From assembly GCF_000716435.1 (NCBI RefSeq), contig NZ_JNWO01000002.1:248001-312000 (forward strand): DNA of 64,000 bases. Reading direction: 5' to 3'. The DNA is from Streptomyces xylophagus (lineage in GTDB: Bacteria > Actinomycetota > Actinomycetes > Streptomycetales > Streptomycetaceae). Both the position numbers and the translations under genes were made by a program. The notes beneath the pieces are model-generated. The model was not told the origin of the DNA, made no database searches, and saw nothing but the letters and a program-made list of their open reading frames with translations. Below are positions 16,293 to 24,576 of this stretch, in pieces (the first letter of the stretch is position 1; each line of letters opens with the position of its first letter).

Positions 16293-17390
16293 GTGGACAC
16301 AGCGGACGGTGCCTCGGCCGGCACCGAGGAACCACGTAGACGTACCGGGAAACGGTCCTCGCGGCGCGCACCGAGCGCGTCCATGGCGGATGTCGCGCGC
16401 GTGGCGGGTGTCTCCTCGCAGACCGTCTCCCGGGTGTCGAACGGTTACGAGGGCGTGAACGAGGAGACCAGGCAACAAGTCCTGGCCGCCATGAAAGAGC
16501 TGGGCTACCGGCCCAACAGTGCGGCCCGCGCCCTCAAGCGCGGCGAGTTCCGCACCATCGGCGTGATCACCTTCAACCTCTCCACCACCGGCAACATGCG
16601 CACCCTGGAGGCGATCGCGACCTCCGCCGCGCACGAGGGCTACGCCGTCACGCTGCTGCCGGTCGCCGTGCCCACCCAGGACGAGGTGCGCGGCGCCTTC
16701 TCCCGGCTGGGCGAACTCGCCGTCGACGCCGTGATCGCCATCATGGAGGTCCACCTCCTCGACGCGGCGACGATCTCGCTGCCGCCCCACGTCCAGGTCG
16801 TGGTCGCCGACTCCGACGCGGGCGACCGCTACAGCGTGGTCGACACCGACCAGAACGGCGGAGCACGCGCCGCCGTACGCCACCTGCTCGACCTCGGCCA
16901 CCGCACGGTCTGGCACCTGGCGGGCCCCGAGGAGTCCTTCGCGGCCCAGCGCCGCGCCGACGCCTGGAGCGCCGAACTCACCGACGCGGGACGGCCCGTA
17001 CCGGAGGTGGTGCGCGGCGACTGGTCGGCGGAGTCCGGCTATCGCATGGGACTGGAACTCGCCCAACAGGCCGACTGCACGGCCGTGTTCGCGGCCAACG
17101 ACCAGATGGCACTGGGCCTGCTGCGGGCCCTGCACGAGCGCGGCCGGCGCATCCCCGAGGACGTCAGCGTCATCGGCTTCGACGACATCCCCGAGGCCGG
17201 CTCCTTCCTGCCGCCCCTCACCACCGTCCACCAGGACTTCGCCGAGGTGGGACGCCTGTGCGTGGAGGGTGTCCTACGGCGGATGCATCAGCGCAACGAC
17301 GAGCACGGCACCACGCTGGTGCCCACGAAACTCGTGGTACGCGACAGCACGGCACCGCCCGCCGCACACACGTCCGGCCCCCCTGCCTGA
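16293..17390 (+). CDS. LacI family transcriptional regulator of the sugar locus
   Basis: A 365-residue LacI/GalR repressor. After a basic N-terminal tail of about 30 residues comes the helix-turn-helix MADVARVAGVSSQTVSRVSNG (about 31-51) and the hinge helix ending in NSAARALKRG. The periplasmic-binding-like sugar domain follows (TIGVITFNLSTTGN onward), with DQMALGLLRALHERG and VSVIGFDDIPEAG late in the protein. The GTG start has GAGGGGAG upstream. It is divergent from the sugar ABC operon; its operators also occur before a GH5 gene at 50.5 kb. The inducer is probably an imported galactoside or oligosaccharide. Confidence 0.93.
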   Translation: MDTADGASAGTEEPRRRTGKRSSRRAPSASMADVARVAGVSSQTVSRVSNGYEGVNEETRQQVLAAMKELGYRPNSAARALKRGEFRTIGVITFNLSTTGNMRTLEAIATSAAHEGYAVTLLPVAVPTQDEVRGAFSRLGELAVDAVIAIMEVHLLDAATISLPPHVQVVVADSDAGDRYSVVDTDQNGGARAAVRHLLDLGHRTVWHLAGPEESFAAQRRADAWSAELTDAGRPVPEVVRGDWSAESGYRMGLELAQQADCTAVFAANDQMALGLLRALHERGRRIPEDVSVIGFDDIPEAGSFLPPLTTVHQDFAEVGRLCVEGVLRRMHQRNDEHGTTLVPTKLVVRDSTAPPAAHTSGPPA

Positions 17391-17407
17391 GCAAGGGGGC
17401 CGGACGT
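17370..17407. terminator. Bidirectional terminator between lacI-type gene and gnd
   Basis: Perfect 13-bp arms ACGTCCGGCCCCC (17370-17382) and its complement (17395-17407) enclose a 12-base loop that contains the regulator's stop codon. It lies between two convergent genes and can end both transcripts. Confidence 0.85.
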
Positions 17408-17421
17408 CAGGTCGGTACGGC

Positions 17422-18891
17422 TCAGGCCGTCGTCTCCGGGCGGCCGGGCCGGGACCAGTGGGTGTGGAACGTACCCGTGCGGTCCGTACGGCCGTAGGTG
17501 TGCGCGCCGAAGAAGTCGCGCTGGCCCTGGAGCAGGGCCGCCGGCAGCCGGTCGGCGCGCAGCGTGTCGTAGTGGGACAGCGCGGCGGAGAACGCCGGCA
17601 CGGGAATGCCGCGGCGTGCCGCAGAGGCGACGACCTCACGCCAGGGGACCTGCGCGTCGCCGATCTCCTGCGCGAAGCGCTCTTCGCCGAGGAGGCTGAC
17701 CAGACCCGGGTCGGCCGTGTACGCGGCACGGATACGGTCCAGGAACGAGGCACGGATGATGCAGCCGCCGCGCCAGATCCCGGCGACCGCCGCGAGGTCG
17801 ATCGACCAGTCGTACTCGGTGGCCGCGTCCTGGATCATCTTCCAGCCCTGGTCGTAGGCGATGACCTTCGAGGCGTACAGCGCCTGTTCCACCTGGGCGG
17901 TGAACCGGTCGGCCTCAGTGCGGCTCAGCGGGGGAGTGGTGCCGCCGGGCAGTCCGCGGTAGGCCGCGCGCAGGGCCGCCTGGCTGGAGGAGGCGCGGGC
18001 GAAGGTGGCCTGGGCGATCGCGGTGACCGGCGAACCCAGCTCAAGGGCGGTCTGCACGGTCCAGCGCCCGGTGCCCTTCTGGCCCGCCGCGTCCTTGACG
18101 ATGTCGACGAACGCCCCGCCGGTCTCCGCGTCCGTGTGCGCGAGGACCTCGGCGGTGATCTCGATCAGATAGGAGCCGAGCCGTCCCTCGTTCCAGCGGC
18201 GGAAGACGTCCGCGATCTCGGCCGGGGTGTAGCCGCCGACCTGACGCAGCAGGTCGTACGCCTCGGCGATGAGCTGCATGTCGGCGTACTCGATGCCGTT
18301 GTGCACCATCTTGACGAAGTGCCCGGCGCCGTCGGTCCCGATGTGCGTGGAACAGGGCTCGCCGTCGACCTTCGCGCTGACGGACTCGAACATCGGGCCC
18401 AGCACGGCGTACGACTCCGCCGAACCGCCGGGCATGATCGACGGCCCGTTCAGCGCGCCCTCCTCGCCGCCGGAGACACCGGCGCCGACGAAGTGGAGCC
18501 CCTGCTCGCGCAGGGCCGCCTCACGGCGGCGGGTGTCCGCGAAGTGGGCGTTGCCACCGTCGATGATCATGTCGCCGGGCTCCATGAGCGCGGCGAACTC
18601 GTCGATCACGGCGTCGGTGGCAGGACCGGCCTGGACCATGATCATCAGGCGGCGGGGGCGTTCGAGCGCGGCCACGAACTCCTCTGCCGTCTCGGCCGGC
18701 ACGAAGGCGCCCTCGTCGCCGTACTCCTTCATCAACTCATGGGTGCGGTGCGGCGATCGGTTGTGGACGGCGACCGTGTAGCCGTTGCGGGCGAAGTTGC
18801 GGGCCAGGTTGCGGCCCATCACCCCCAGGCCGGTGACGCCGATCTGGGCGGTGGCGTCGGTTGCGGAGCCGTTCGGTGCGGATGCGTTCAT
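17422..18891 (-). CDS. gnd: 6-phosphogluconate dehydrogenase, decarboxylating
   Basis: A 489-residue enzyme converting 6-phosphogluconate to ribulose-5-phosphate, CO2 and NADPH in the oxidative pentose phosphate pathway. The NADP-binding motif GLGVMGRNLARNFA starts at about residue 21. The catalytic lysine is at about 194 in FVKMVHNGIEY, and GAGVSGGEEGALNGPSIMPGG marks the substrate loop. The length matches the long (6PGDH of E. coli) class. The ATG at 18891 is chosen over a longer open frame because that extension lacks family similarity. It stands alone, convergent with the LacI gene. Confidence 0.96.
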   Translation of the reverse strand: MNASAPNGSATDATAQIGVTGLGVMGRNLARNFARNGYTVAVHNRSPHRTHELMKEYGDEGAFVPAETAEEFVAALERPRRLMIMVQAGPATDAVIDEFAALMEPGDMIIDGGNAHFADTRRREAALREQGLHFVGAGVSGGEEGALNGPSIMPGGSAESYAVLGPMFESVSAKVDGEPCSTHIGTDGAGHFVKMVHNGIEYADMQLIAEAYDLLRQVGGYTPAEIADVFRRWNEGRLGSYLIEITAEVLAHTDAETGGAFVDIVKDAAGQKGTGRWTVQTALELGSPVTAIAQATFARASSSQAALRAAYRGLPGGTTPPLSRTEADRFTAQVEQALYASKVIAYDQGWKMIQDAATEYDWSIDLAAVAGIWRGGCIIRASFLDRIRAAYTADPGLVSLLGEERFAQEIGDAQVPWREVVASAARRGIPVPAFSAALSHYDTLRADRLPAALLQGQRDFFGAHTYGRTDRTGTFHTHWSRPGRPETTA

Positions 18892-19035
18892 GGGGTGCCT
18901 GTTCTCCGGGTCGGTGACGTGGCGGGTCGGCGCGGGGCGCCCATGTCCGCAGGTACGTCTGTGATCACGAATTGACTCGAAGTCCGGGACCCCGATTCGT
19001 AATTCGTTCCGGCGCCCCGCAGTCGGGCCCACATC

Positions 19036-19575
19036 TCAGCAACCCGTTCCGGCCGGGGCGAATTCCACGCGCGCGTGCTCGTCCGCGGTGCGGACCTCGT
19101 CGTAGACGGCACGCGTGACCTGGTACCAGACGTCGTCCTTTATGGTGTCGCCGCCGACGTCGTCCAGGCTCACGCACCACCGTTCCTTGCGGACGAGCCT
19201 GGTGTACGTCTCGGTGCCGCGCTGCACCTTCGCGCACTTCCGGTACTGCTCCGTGGTGTACCAAGTGCGGGTCTTCTTCTTGGTGCCGGTACCCGAACTG
19301 GACTTGTGCTGGACCCGCTTGGTGGCGGGAGTGCACTTCGTGACCGTGTGCGGCCGAGTGGCTCTCGTCGTCTGCTTGGCGAGGTGACGGACCGAGTCCC
19401 GGAGCCCGGTGACGGTGTCGGGGGTCGGTGCCGCTTCGTGCGCGGTGCTCGCACTGCTCTGACTGGCGCCGGACGTGGAACTCGTACTGCTCCCGCCCCC
19501 GCCCCCGCCGCATGCGCCGAGTGTTCCGATCAGAAGTGTCGTCAACCCGGCTGAAACCAGGCGCTTGTTGAACAT
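19036..19575 (-). CDS. Putative lipoprotein, unknown function
   Basis: A 179-residue predicted lipoprotein. The signal peptide ends in the lipobox IGTLGAC (lipidated cysteine at about 22), followed by a glycine run and a Ser/Thr-rich tether. The mature part is basic and has six cysteines, with paired KC motifs (TVTKCTP, YRKCAKV) and a carboxy-terminal GC, so disulfides are likely. An aromatic/charged core reads TWYTTEQYRKC and ERWCVSLDD. I do not recognise a family. It stands alone between gnd and GtrA genes. Confidence 0.75.
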   Translation of the reverse strand: MFNKRLVSAGLTTLLIGTLGACGGGGGGSSTSSTSGASQSSASTAHEAAPTPDTVTGLRDSVRHLAKQTTRATRPHTVTKCTPATKRVQHKSSSGTGTKKKTRTWYTTEQYRKCAKVQRGTETYTRLVRKERWCVSLDDVGGDTIKDDVWYQVTRAVYDEVRTADEHARVEFAPAGTGC

Positions 19576-19661
19576 GTTCCCCCGCTGTCCGTGTTTTGGA
19601 AGCGGTCAGCGTAGCTGATCACTGGGGGACTTCGGCGGGGCAGGCGCCTGCATGTCCGCCG

Positions 19662-20174
19662 CTACAACGCCCCTGCGACGGCTGGAACGTTCGCGGCGAC
19701 CGGGAAGCGGTTCTGCAGGTCGCGTGCCCAAGTGGGCCGCAGGGCCTTCGTCTTGCGTCCGGCCGCGAAGACGTACGCGCGCAGCAGCAGGAAGCGGGCG
19801 AGGCCGGCCAGACCGGAGGCGCTGAGGTACACGATCTGCTCGGTGAGCATCCCGGGCGACGACTGCACCAGGTGCAGGACGAACATCGCGGCACAGGTCA
19901 CCACGTAGGCCGCCGCGGCCGAGCCCGCCGACTGCCAGTGCTGGCGCCATCCGGCGTGCCGGCCCGAGCCGAAGGTGAAGCGGGCGTGGAGTTCGGTGCA
20001 CAGGAGCGTGGAGGCGATGGTGATCAGCACGTTCGCCAGCGCCCAGGGCAGCTGCTCGGCCAGCAGTGCCACCGCGCCGCTGGAGAGGAGCCCGACACCG
20101 CCGCCCAGCAGTACGAACCGGGCGAAGGAGGCGAGCGGGCCGGGGGCGGCCGGGGTCCGGGGCGCGTCGTCCAT
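19662..20174 (-). CDS. GtrA-like membrane protein
   Basis: A GtrA/DPMS-type membrane protein of about 170 residues with four hydrophobic segments, starting FARFVLLGGGVGLLSSGAVALL. The family motif region NVLITIASTLLCTELHARFTFG matches the usual GtrA ending of helix 2. Members move lipid-linked sugars or assist cell-wall glycan (for example arabinogalactan or O-antigen glucosylation) steps. GGAG six bases before the ATG at 20174 decides this start; an ATG at 20186 is the alternative. The promoter carries two TetR-type repeats, so the TetR gene upstream on the same strand is the likely repressor. Confidence 0.85.
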   Translation of the reverse strand: MDDAPRTPAAPGPLASFARFVLLGGGVGLLSSGAVALLAEQLPWALANVLITIASTLLCTELHARFTFGSGRHAGWRQHWQSAGSAAAAYVVTCAAMFVLHLVQSSPGMLTEQIVYLSASGLAGLARFLLLRAYVFAAGRKTKALRPTWARDLQNRFPVAANVPAVAGAL

Positions 20175-20228
20175 GGCGGTCTCCATCCGCTCCGTACGCT
20201 GCGCCTGGGGTGAATCGGCCGCGTAAGT

Positions 20229-20272
20229 TTGCTTGACTTACTCAACTATAGCGGCTTGCTTGAGTTACGCAA
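20229..20272 (-). promoter_or_regulatory. Duplicated TetR-type operator over the GtrA promoter
   Basis: Two 17-bp direct copies, TTGCTTGACTTACTCAA (20229-20245) and TTGCTTGAGTTACGCAA (20256-20272), lie 27 bases apart; each is a rough palindrome with TTGC...GCAA ends. On the minus strand TATAGT (20245-20250) is a -10 box, and the upstream repeat covers the -35 (TTGCGT). A TetR protein bound here would block the GtrA gene. Confidence 0.7.
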
Positions 20273-20321
20273 GTAAATTTTGGGATGGTGTCGACAGAGG
20301 ATCGCGCGTGGGTGATGTCGG

Positions 20322-20954
20322 TCAGCGCGTACGGCGAATGAGGAAGCCGTCGACGAGCCGATCGAGGAAGTCCTCGTCGATCGAGTCGCCCGTCACGAGG
20401 ACGCGGTAGTAGAGCGGCCCGACGAGCTGGTCGGTCTCGGCCGCGAGGTCGAGGTCGACGGGCAACTGGCCACGCTGCACCGCGCGTTCGAGCGGCAGAC
20501 GGTCCCGCTTGCGCTGCTCGTCGAGATAGCGCGCCCGGAAGTCCGCCGCGAACGCCGGATCGTGCTGGGTCTGCGCGATCAGCGCCCGGAAGACGGCTCC
20601 GGGGTCGGACCGGCCCAGGAAATGGGCCAGTTGACGCAGATAGGCGCGGAGGTCGAGGGCGAGGTCGCCGTGGTCCGGCGGGGTCAACTCCTCGGCGAGG
20701 TCCTGGAGGAAGGCGTCCACGAGGACATCGGTCTTGGACGGCCACCAGCGGTACACGGTCTGCTTGGCGACGCCGGCCCGCGCCGCGATGCCCTCCATGG
20801 TGAGCCCGGCGAAGCCCTTCTCGACGAGCAGCCCGTCCGCCGCCTCCAGCACCGCCTGCCGCGCCTGCTCGCTGCGGCCGTGCCGGTTGCCGTGATGGGA
20901 ACGCCCCTGCTTCCCGGCGGCGCTCTCCTCGGCGGCTCCTGTCGCGGATCCCAA
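20322..20954 (-). CDS. TetR/AcrR family transcriptional regulator
   Basis: A TetR protein of about 210 residues. The helix-turn-helix is LTMEGIAARAGVAKQTVYRWWPSK at about residues 45-68, and the C-terminal part has the helical ligand domain ending VDGFLIRRTR. The start is uncertain. A TTG at 20954 with GAGAGG eight bases upstream gives a normal length, while the ATG at 21116 adds about 54 low-complexity residues. It lies directly upstream of the GtrA gene on the same strand, and the duplicated operator sits between the two genes, so it probably represses GtrA. Confidence 0.85.
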   Translation of the reverse strand: MGSATGAAEESAAGKQGRSHHGNRHGRSEQARQAVLEAADGLLVEKGFAGLTMEGIAARAGVAKQTVYRWWPSKTDVLVDAFLQDLAEELTPPDHGDLALDLRAYLRQLAHFLGRSDPGAVFRALIAQTQHDPAFAADFRARYLDEQRKRDRLPLERAVQRGQLPVDLDLAAETDQLVGPLYYRVLVTGDSIDEDFLDRLVDGFLIRRTR

Positions 20955-21166
20955 TGTCCTCGCCTCTCTCGTTCCGGGCCGTCGGCTCCGGTGTGCACGA
21001 TACGGTGCGCGTGGTCCGGCGGGGCGGCGGTCGTCCGTCGGCCCGCGGGCGAGTGCCGGGCCCGGGCGCACTCCGTATTTCTTCCTACAAGAGACCTCGG
21101 CGCATGCGAGGATCACTCCTCCTGCCCGCCGACCCCCAGGGGACGATCGGATGACGACGGCACGAC

Positions 21167-22027
21167 ATGGGTGACATCCGGGTGAGGCTCGCGACGTTCA
21201 ACGTGCTGCACGGTCGACGGATCCAGCCGGACGGCCGCCCGGCGCCCGATCGCCCCGGCGATGCCGCCACGCCTCTCGCCGAAGCGGTCGCGGCCTTGGA
21301 CGCCGACGTGGTGGCACTCCAGGAGCTGGACCGCCTCCAGGAGCGGTCGGGCAGTGTCGATCAGGCGGCGGTCGCCGCCGACGCGATGGGCGCGCGGGAC
21401 TGGCGCTATGCGACGGCACTGCACTGCCGTTCGGTGCCGGGCCGGGGCTGGGTCCGCGATCCGGCCGAGCCCGGGATGCGCGTCTACGGCCCCGAGGCTC
21501 AGCAGCCCCAAGTCCCCTCGCACGGGCTCGCGTTGCTGTCCAGACTTCCGGTCCGCGCATGGCGGGCTCTACGACTCCCACCGGCACCCCTCGCCCTGCC
21601 GTTGCGGGTCGCCGGGCGGGCCGTCCCGGTCCTGGCCCGGGACCAGCCCCGGGCCGCCCTGGCCGCCGTACTGGAGGGACCGCAGGGGCCGTTCACCGTC
21701 GTGGCCGTCCATCTGTCGTTCGTGCCGGGCTGGAACATCGGCCAACTGCTCACCGTGCGCCGCTGGATCGCCGATCTGCCTCAACCCCAGGTGCTCATGG
21801 GGGACTTCAATCTCATCGGTGCGCTGCCTCGGCTCGCCCTCGACGTGACGGGACGGAGAGGCTGGCGAGGGTCGGCGCGGCAGGCGACCTTCCCTTCGCA
21901 CCGCCCGCTCGTCCAGTTCGACCACATCCTGGCGACGGGGCTCGGCGCGGACGCCGTAGGCACGGCACACGCGCCGCGGACGGCGATCTCGGATCACCGG
22001 CCGCTGGTGGTGGAGCTGTCGCTCTGA
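21167..22027 (+). CDS. Endonuclease/exonuclease/phosphatase (EEP) family protein
   Basis: A 286-residue EEP-fold hydrolase. The ordered motifs are TFNVLHG (about 9-15), ALQELDR with the metal-binding glutamate (about 49-55), VAVHLSF (about 178-184), MGDFNLIG with Asp-Asn (about 210-217) and SDHRPL with the catalytic histidine near the C-terminus. No signal peptide is visible, so it acts in the cytoplasm. Family members cleave DNA, RNA, inositol phosphates or phosphodiesters; the substrate cannot be chosen. It is divergent from the TetR gene and convergent with a small secreted protein gene. Confidence 0.9.
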   Translation: MGDIRVRLATFNVLHGRRIQPDGRPAPDRPGDAATPLAEAVAALDADVVALQELDRLQERSGSVDQAAVAADAMGARDWRYATALHCRSVPGRGWVRDPAEPGMRVYGPEAQQPQVPSHGLALLSRLPVRAWRALRLPPAPLALPLRVAGRAVPVLARDQPRAALAAVLEGPQGPFTVVAVHLSFVPGWNIGQLLTVRRWIADLPQPQVLMGDFNLIGALPRLALDVTGRRGWRGSARQATFPSHRPLVQFDHILATGLGADAVGTAHAPRTAISDHRPLVVELSL

Positions 22028-22028
22028 G

Positions 22029-22493
22029 TCAGTTCCACAGGGGATAGGTCACGACGTGCGCGAACTTGTCCGGCCTGGCCGCCGTGTACGTCAGGCTGAT
22101 CTCGCTGTAGTGCTGCACCTGCGGATGCTTCTTCCAGGGCTGCGGGGTGTCGAGCCGGACGACGACCGGGTACGAGTGGAACTTGCCCGCCGCGCAATAG
22201 GGCTTGCAGTCGTTCACCACGTTGTAGCCCGTCGCCGTCGCGGAGTTGTCGTTCCAGTACGTCCAATGCAGCGACGTCAGACGGCTGTTGCCGTCGCCGC
22301 AGGCGAGCATGAAGTCGGTGGGGCGCACCTCGGGATGCCACAGGCAGTCGACCAGCACCGGGCCCGCGAGCTGTCGATGGGCGGCCGGCACCGCGTGCAC
22401 CGTCGCCGGGGCCGCGGACGAGGTGCCCACGGCAGGCGCGAGCAGGGCGGCGGCACAGAGCGTGACGACTCCGACCATGGTGTGTTTGTACAT
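22029..22493 (-). CDS. Small secreted protein, unknown function
   Basis: A 154-residue secreted protein. The signal peptide (MYKHTMVGVVTLCAAALLAP) is followed by a Ser-Ser-Ala-Ala site near residue 27. The mature part has four cysteines, paired in the patterns DCLWHPE and LACGDG, then NDCKPYC, and ends in an aromatic VVTYPLWN. GGGAG upstream of the ATG at 22493 decides the start; a longer frame begins at 22565. I recall similar unnamed Streptomyces secreted proteins but no function. The stop is two bases from the convergent EEP gene stop. Confidence 0.75.
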   Translation of the reverse strand: MYKHTMVGVVTLCAAALLAPAVGTSSAAPATVHAVPAAHRQLAGPVLVDCLWHPEVRPTDFMLACGDGNSRLTSLHWTYWNDNSATATGYNVVNDCKPYCAAGKFHSYPVVVRLDTPQPWKKHPQVQHYSEISLTYTAARPDKFAHVVTYPLWN

Positions 22494-22671
22494 GTCCGCT
22501 CCCGGCCGCCTGTTCGTACCCGTCGTCCCGCACCCGTACCGGCGGTGGACCGCCTGACGGGGCACGGTCGTCGTCTGTCGTCCCGTTCGACGCTACGACC
22601 GTGCCCGGGGTTCCACCACTCGTAGGGACCAACGACGCGGCCCGCCGAGAGTGTCGGGGGATACGCGACCA

Positions 22672-22691
22672 GGGCCGGGAAAGCCCGGCCC
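22672..22691 (-). terminator. Hairpin after the NlpC/P60 gene
   Basis: GGGCCGGG (22672-22679), loop AAAG, then CCCGGCCC (22684-22691): an 8-bp perfect GC stem beginning nine bases after the NlpC/P60 stop codon. Confidence 0.75.
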
Positions 22692-22699
22692 CGAGCGGA

Positions 22700-24109
22700 T
22701 CAGGCGGGCCGTACGGCGCCCCGGATGGCGGCCGGACCGGCGTAGAAGATCGACTCCTCGCGTATCGGCGTGCCGGGGCTCGGCGCGTGGATCATCAGGC
22801 CGTTGCCGGTGTAGAGACCGACGTGGTCGATGCTGTCGTAGAAGAAGATCAGGTCGCCGGGGCGGATGTCCGTGAGCGGGACGAGTGCGCCGGCGCCGGA
22901 CTGTTCCTGGGCGGTGCGCGGGAGCAGGACGCCCGCGGCCTTCCAGGCGGCCTGGGTGAGGCTGGAGCAGTCGTACGCGTCCGGGCCCGCCGCGCCCCAC
23001 AGGCAGGGCCTGCCGATCTGTGCGCGGGCGAACGCGAGCGCGATGCTGGTCTTGCTCTGCGTGCCGGCGTCCGGTGCGGCGGGGACGGCCGTGGTGGTCA
23101 TCGGGCTCATGGCCGGGGCCGTGGGGATCTCGGGGGCCATGGTCGGAGCGGTAGGGAGCGTGAACTCGGGGGCCATGACCGGAGCGGTCGGGAGGGTGAA
23201 CTCGGGGGCGACGACCGGGGCCGCGGCGAAGGCGGTCTCGGGGGCCGGTGCGGTCGGCTGCCACTCCTGCTGGGGCGGACGCCAGTCCGGTTCCGGCGTG
23301 GTGTACCAGGTGCCCTGGCCGGTCGGCTGCTGGGGCACCATGGGGATCTGGCCGGTGGACCAGGTCGACTCCGGGGCGGCGGTCCAGGTTGTTTCCGGGG
23401 CGGGCCAAGCCGTCTCCGGGGTCGGCCAGGGGGTGTTCGCCGGGGCGGCTTCGGTGCGCGGTGCGGCGATGTACGGGAGCAGCGCCAGGTCCGACGTGAG
23501 CGGGTCGAAGACCGGTTCCGGGGCTGCCTGCGGGGCGAATTGCTGCGGCTGGACCATCGGCGCGGCCGGCACCTCGAGAGCGGGCACGGGCGGCAGGTCC
23601 AGGACGGTCGCCTGCGGCATCTGCTGAGCGGGGGGCAGCGCGGCGACGGGCCGGTGGGTCGTCTCCGCCATCGGGCTGGTGATGTCCGGCACGGAGGGCC
23701 CTGCGGTCAGCTCGGCCACGGCGCGGCTCGGCGCATCGAGAGCACGGCCGGTGCTTTCGGGCTCGGGGCGTCGCTCGGGCCGTGAGGGCGAGGCTTCCGC
23801 CGGGCGCCCCTGAGTCCTGCTGGGCGGCAGGATCGCCGGTACGGTCGGGCCCAGTTCGGCGCGGGCCTGGTCGAACCACTGCTTGGTGACCGCGTCGAGA
23901 GCGGGATCGGAAGGCCGGGACGCACCGGGTCGGGGAGTGGCGCGCTGGCGCGGGGCCCCCGACATCTTGCGCGTGGCGTTGTAGTTTCCGGTGGCCGTCT
24001 CGGCCCTGTCGTAAAGGGAGTTGATCCGCCGCTGGACTTCGTCGCGGCTGGGTCGGTCGTCCACGGTGGGGCCACTGCCTCCGGTGCGCGTACTTCGTTC
24101 TGCCGGCAT
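22700..24109 (-). CDS. NlpC/P60 family peptidoglycan hydrolase
   Basis: A 469-residue protein with a C-terminal NlpC/P60 cysteine peptidase domain (about 355-469). The catalytic cysteine is at about 381 (AYDCSSLTQAAW), the first histidine at about 429 (DHVGLYTG), and the third polar residue follows in LMIHAPS. The long N-terminal part has an early coiled region (RRINSLYDRAETATGNYNATRK) and then a Pro/Ala/Thr-rich low-complexity stretch with a duplicated APEFTLPTAP unit. No clear signal peptide is visible, so export is a puzzle; either the start or the route is unusual. Expression should be governed by the c-di-AMP riboswitch in its leader, fitting a wall-remodelling role. Confidence 0.9.
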   Translation of the reverse strand: MPAERSTRTGGSGPTVDDRPSRDEVQRRINSLYDRAETATGNYNATRKMSGAPRQRATPRPGASRPSDPALDAVTKQWFDQARAELGPTVPAILPPSRTQGRPAEASPSRPERRPEPESTGRALDAPSRAVAELTAGPSVPDITSPMAETTHRPVAALPPAQQMPQATVLDLPPVPALEVPAAPMVQPQQFAPQAAPEPVFDPLTSDLALLPYIAAPRTEAAPANTPWPTPETAWPAPETTWTAAPESTWSTGQIPMVPQQPTGQGTWYTTPEPDWRPPQQEWQPTAPAPETAFAAAPVVAPEFTLPTAPVMAPEFTLPTAPTMAPEIPTAPAMSPMTTTAVPAAPDAGTQSKTSIALAFARAQIGRPCLWGAAGPDAYDCSSLTQAAWKAAGVLLPRTAQEQSGAGALVPLTDIRPGDLIFFYDSIDHVGLYTGNGLMIHAPSPGTPIREESIFYAGPAAIRGAVRPA

Positions 24110-24133
24110 GGCAGACGTGCTCCTTCCGTATCG

Positions 24134-24300
24134 CGCCTACCGAGTTAGCTGTCGGGTTCGGGCGTCGATCACGGAAGGTTTGCCCTACGGCCCGTGCCCT
24201 GAAGGGCAGTTGGGCCGATTCACCCCAAGTCGGTTGGGTCCCCGGCTCCGGCTGCCGCGTGCGGCGCACCGGACTCGGCGCAAGCCGCGCGGCCCGGCGC
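24134..24300 (-). ncRNA. c-di-AMP riboswitch (ydaO-yuaA class) of the NlpC/P60 gene
   Basis: The minus-strand leader has the conserved blocks of the ydaO class in order: GGGGACCCA, TTGGGGTGAATC, GCCGTAGGG, CTTCCG, then CCCGAACCCGACAGCTAAC and TCGGTAGGCG. The switch ends about 25 bases before the start codon at 24109, and a TTGACC -35 (24331-24336) with TACTCC (24309-24314) predicts a transcript starting at its 5' end. In Streptomyces this riboswitch controls cell-wall hydrolase genes, shutting them off when c-di-AMP is high. Boundaries are estimated from motif positions. Confidence 0.9.
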
Positions 24301-24309
24301 CAATCGCCG

Positions 24310-24576
24310 GAGTAGGTCGTACGGCCTGTCGGTCAACTTAGCCAACGTGTGTGCCTCGTGTGAAGGTTGAAGCGCGATATGTCCGATACGTATTTGTGAC
24401 CTTTACCTCGCCCTGGGGATGACGAGGGCTCATGGACTCCGGAGCCGGGCGTTCCATATGAGGTCGCTATGAATTTCTGGGACGGTTGAACACGCCGGGA
24501 CCCGTCTCCGTATAGGGCTGGGGGATTTCCATGCCGGGACGATCCGGGCCGACCGATACGTGTAGGAGCAACTCCC
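24310..24576. other. Divergent intergenic region between NlpC/P60 and DUF1996 genes
   Basis: The whole gap runs 24110-24576. The left part is the riboswitch and its promoter. The right part (about 24340-24576) should hold the DUF1996 promoter; it contains A/T-rich bases around 24375-24400 and 24455-24475 but no convincing -35/-10 pair. A TAGGAGC ribosome site occurs at 24563-24569. No gene or clear RNA motif is seen on the plus strand here. Confidence 0.5.
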
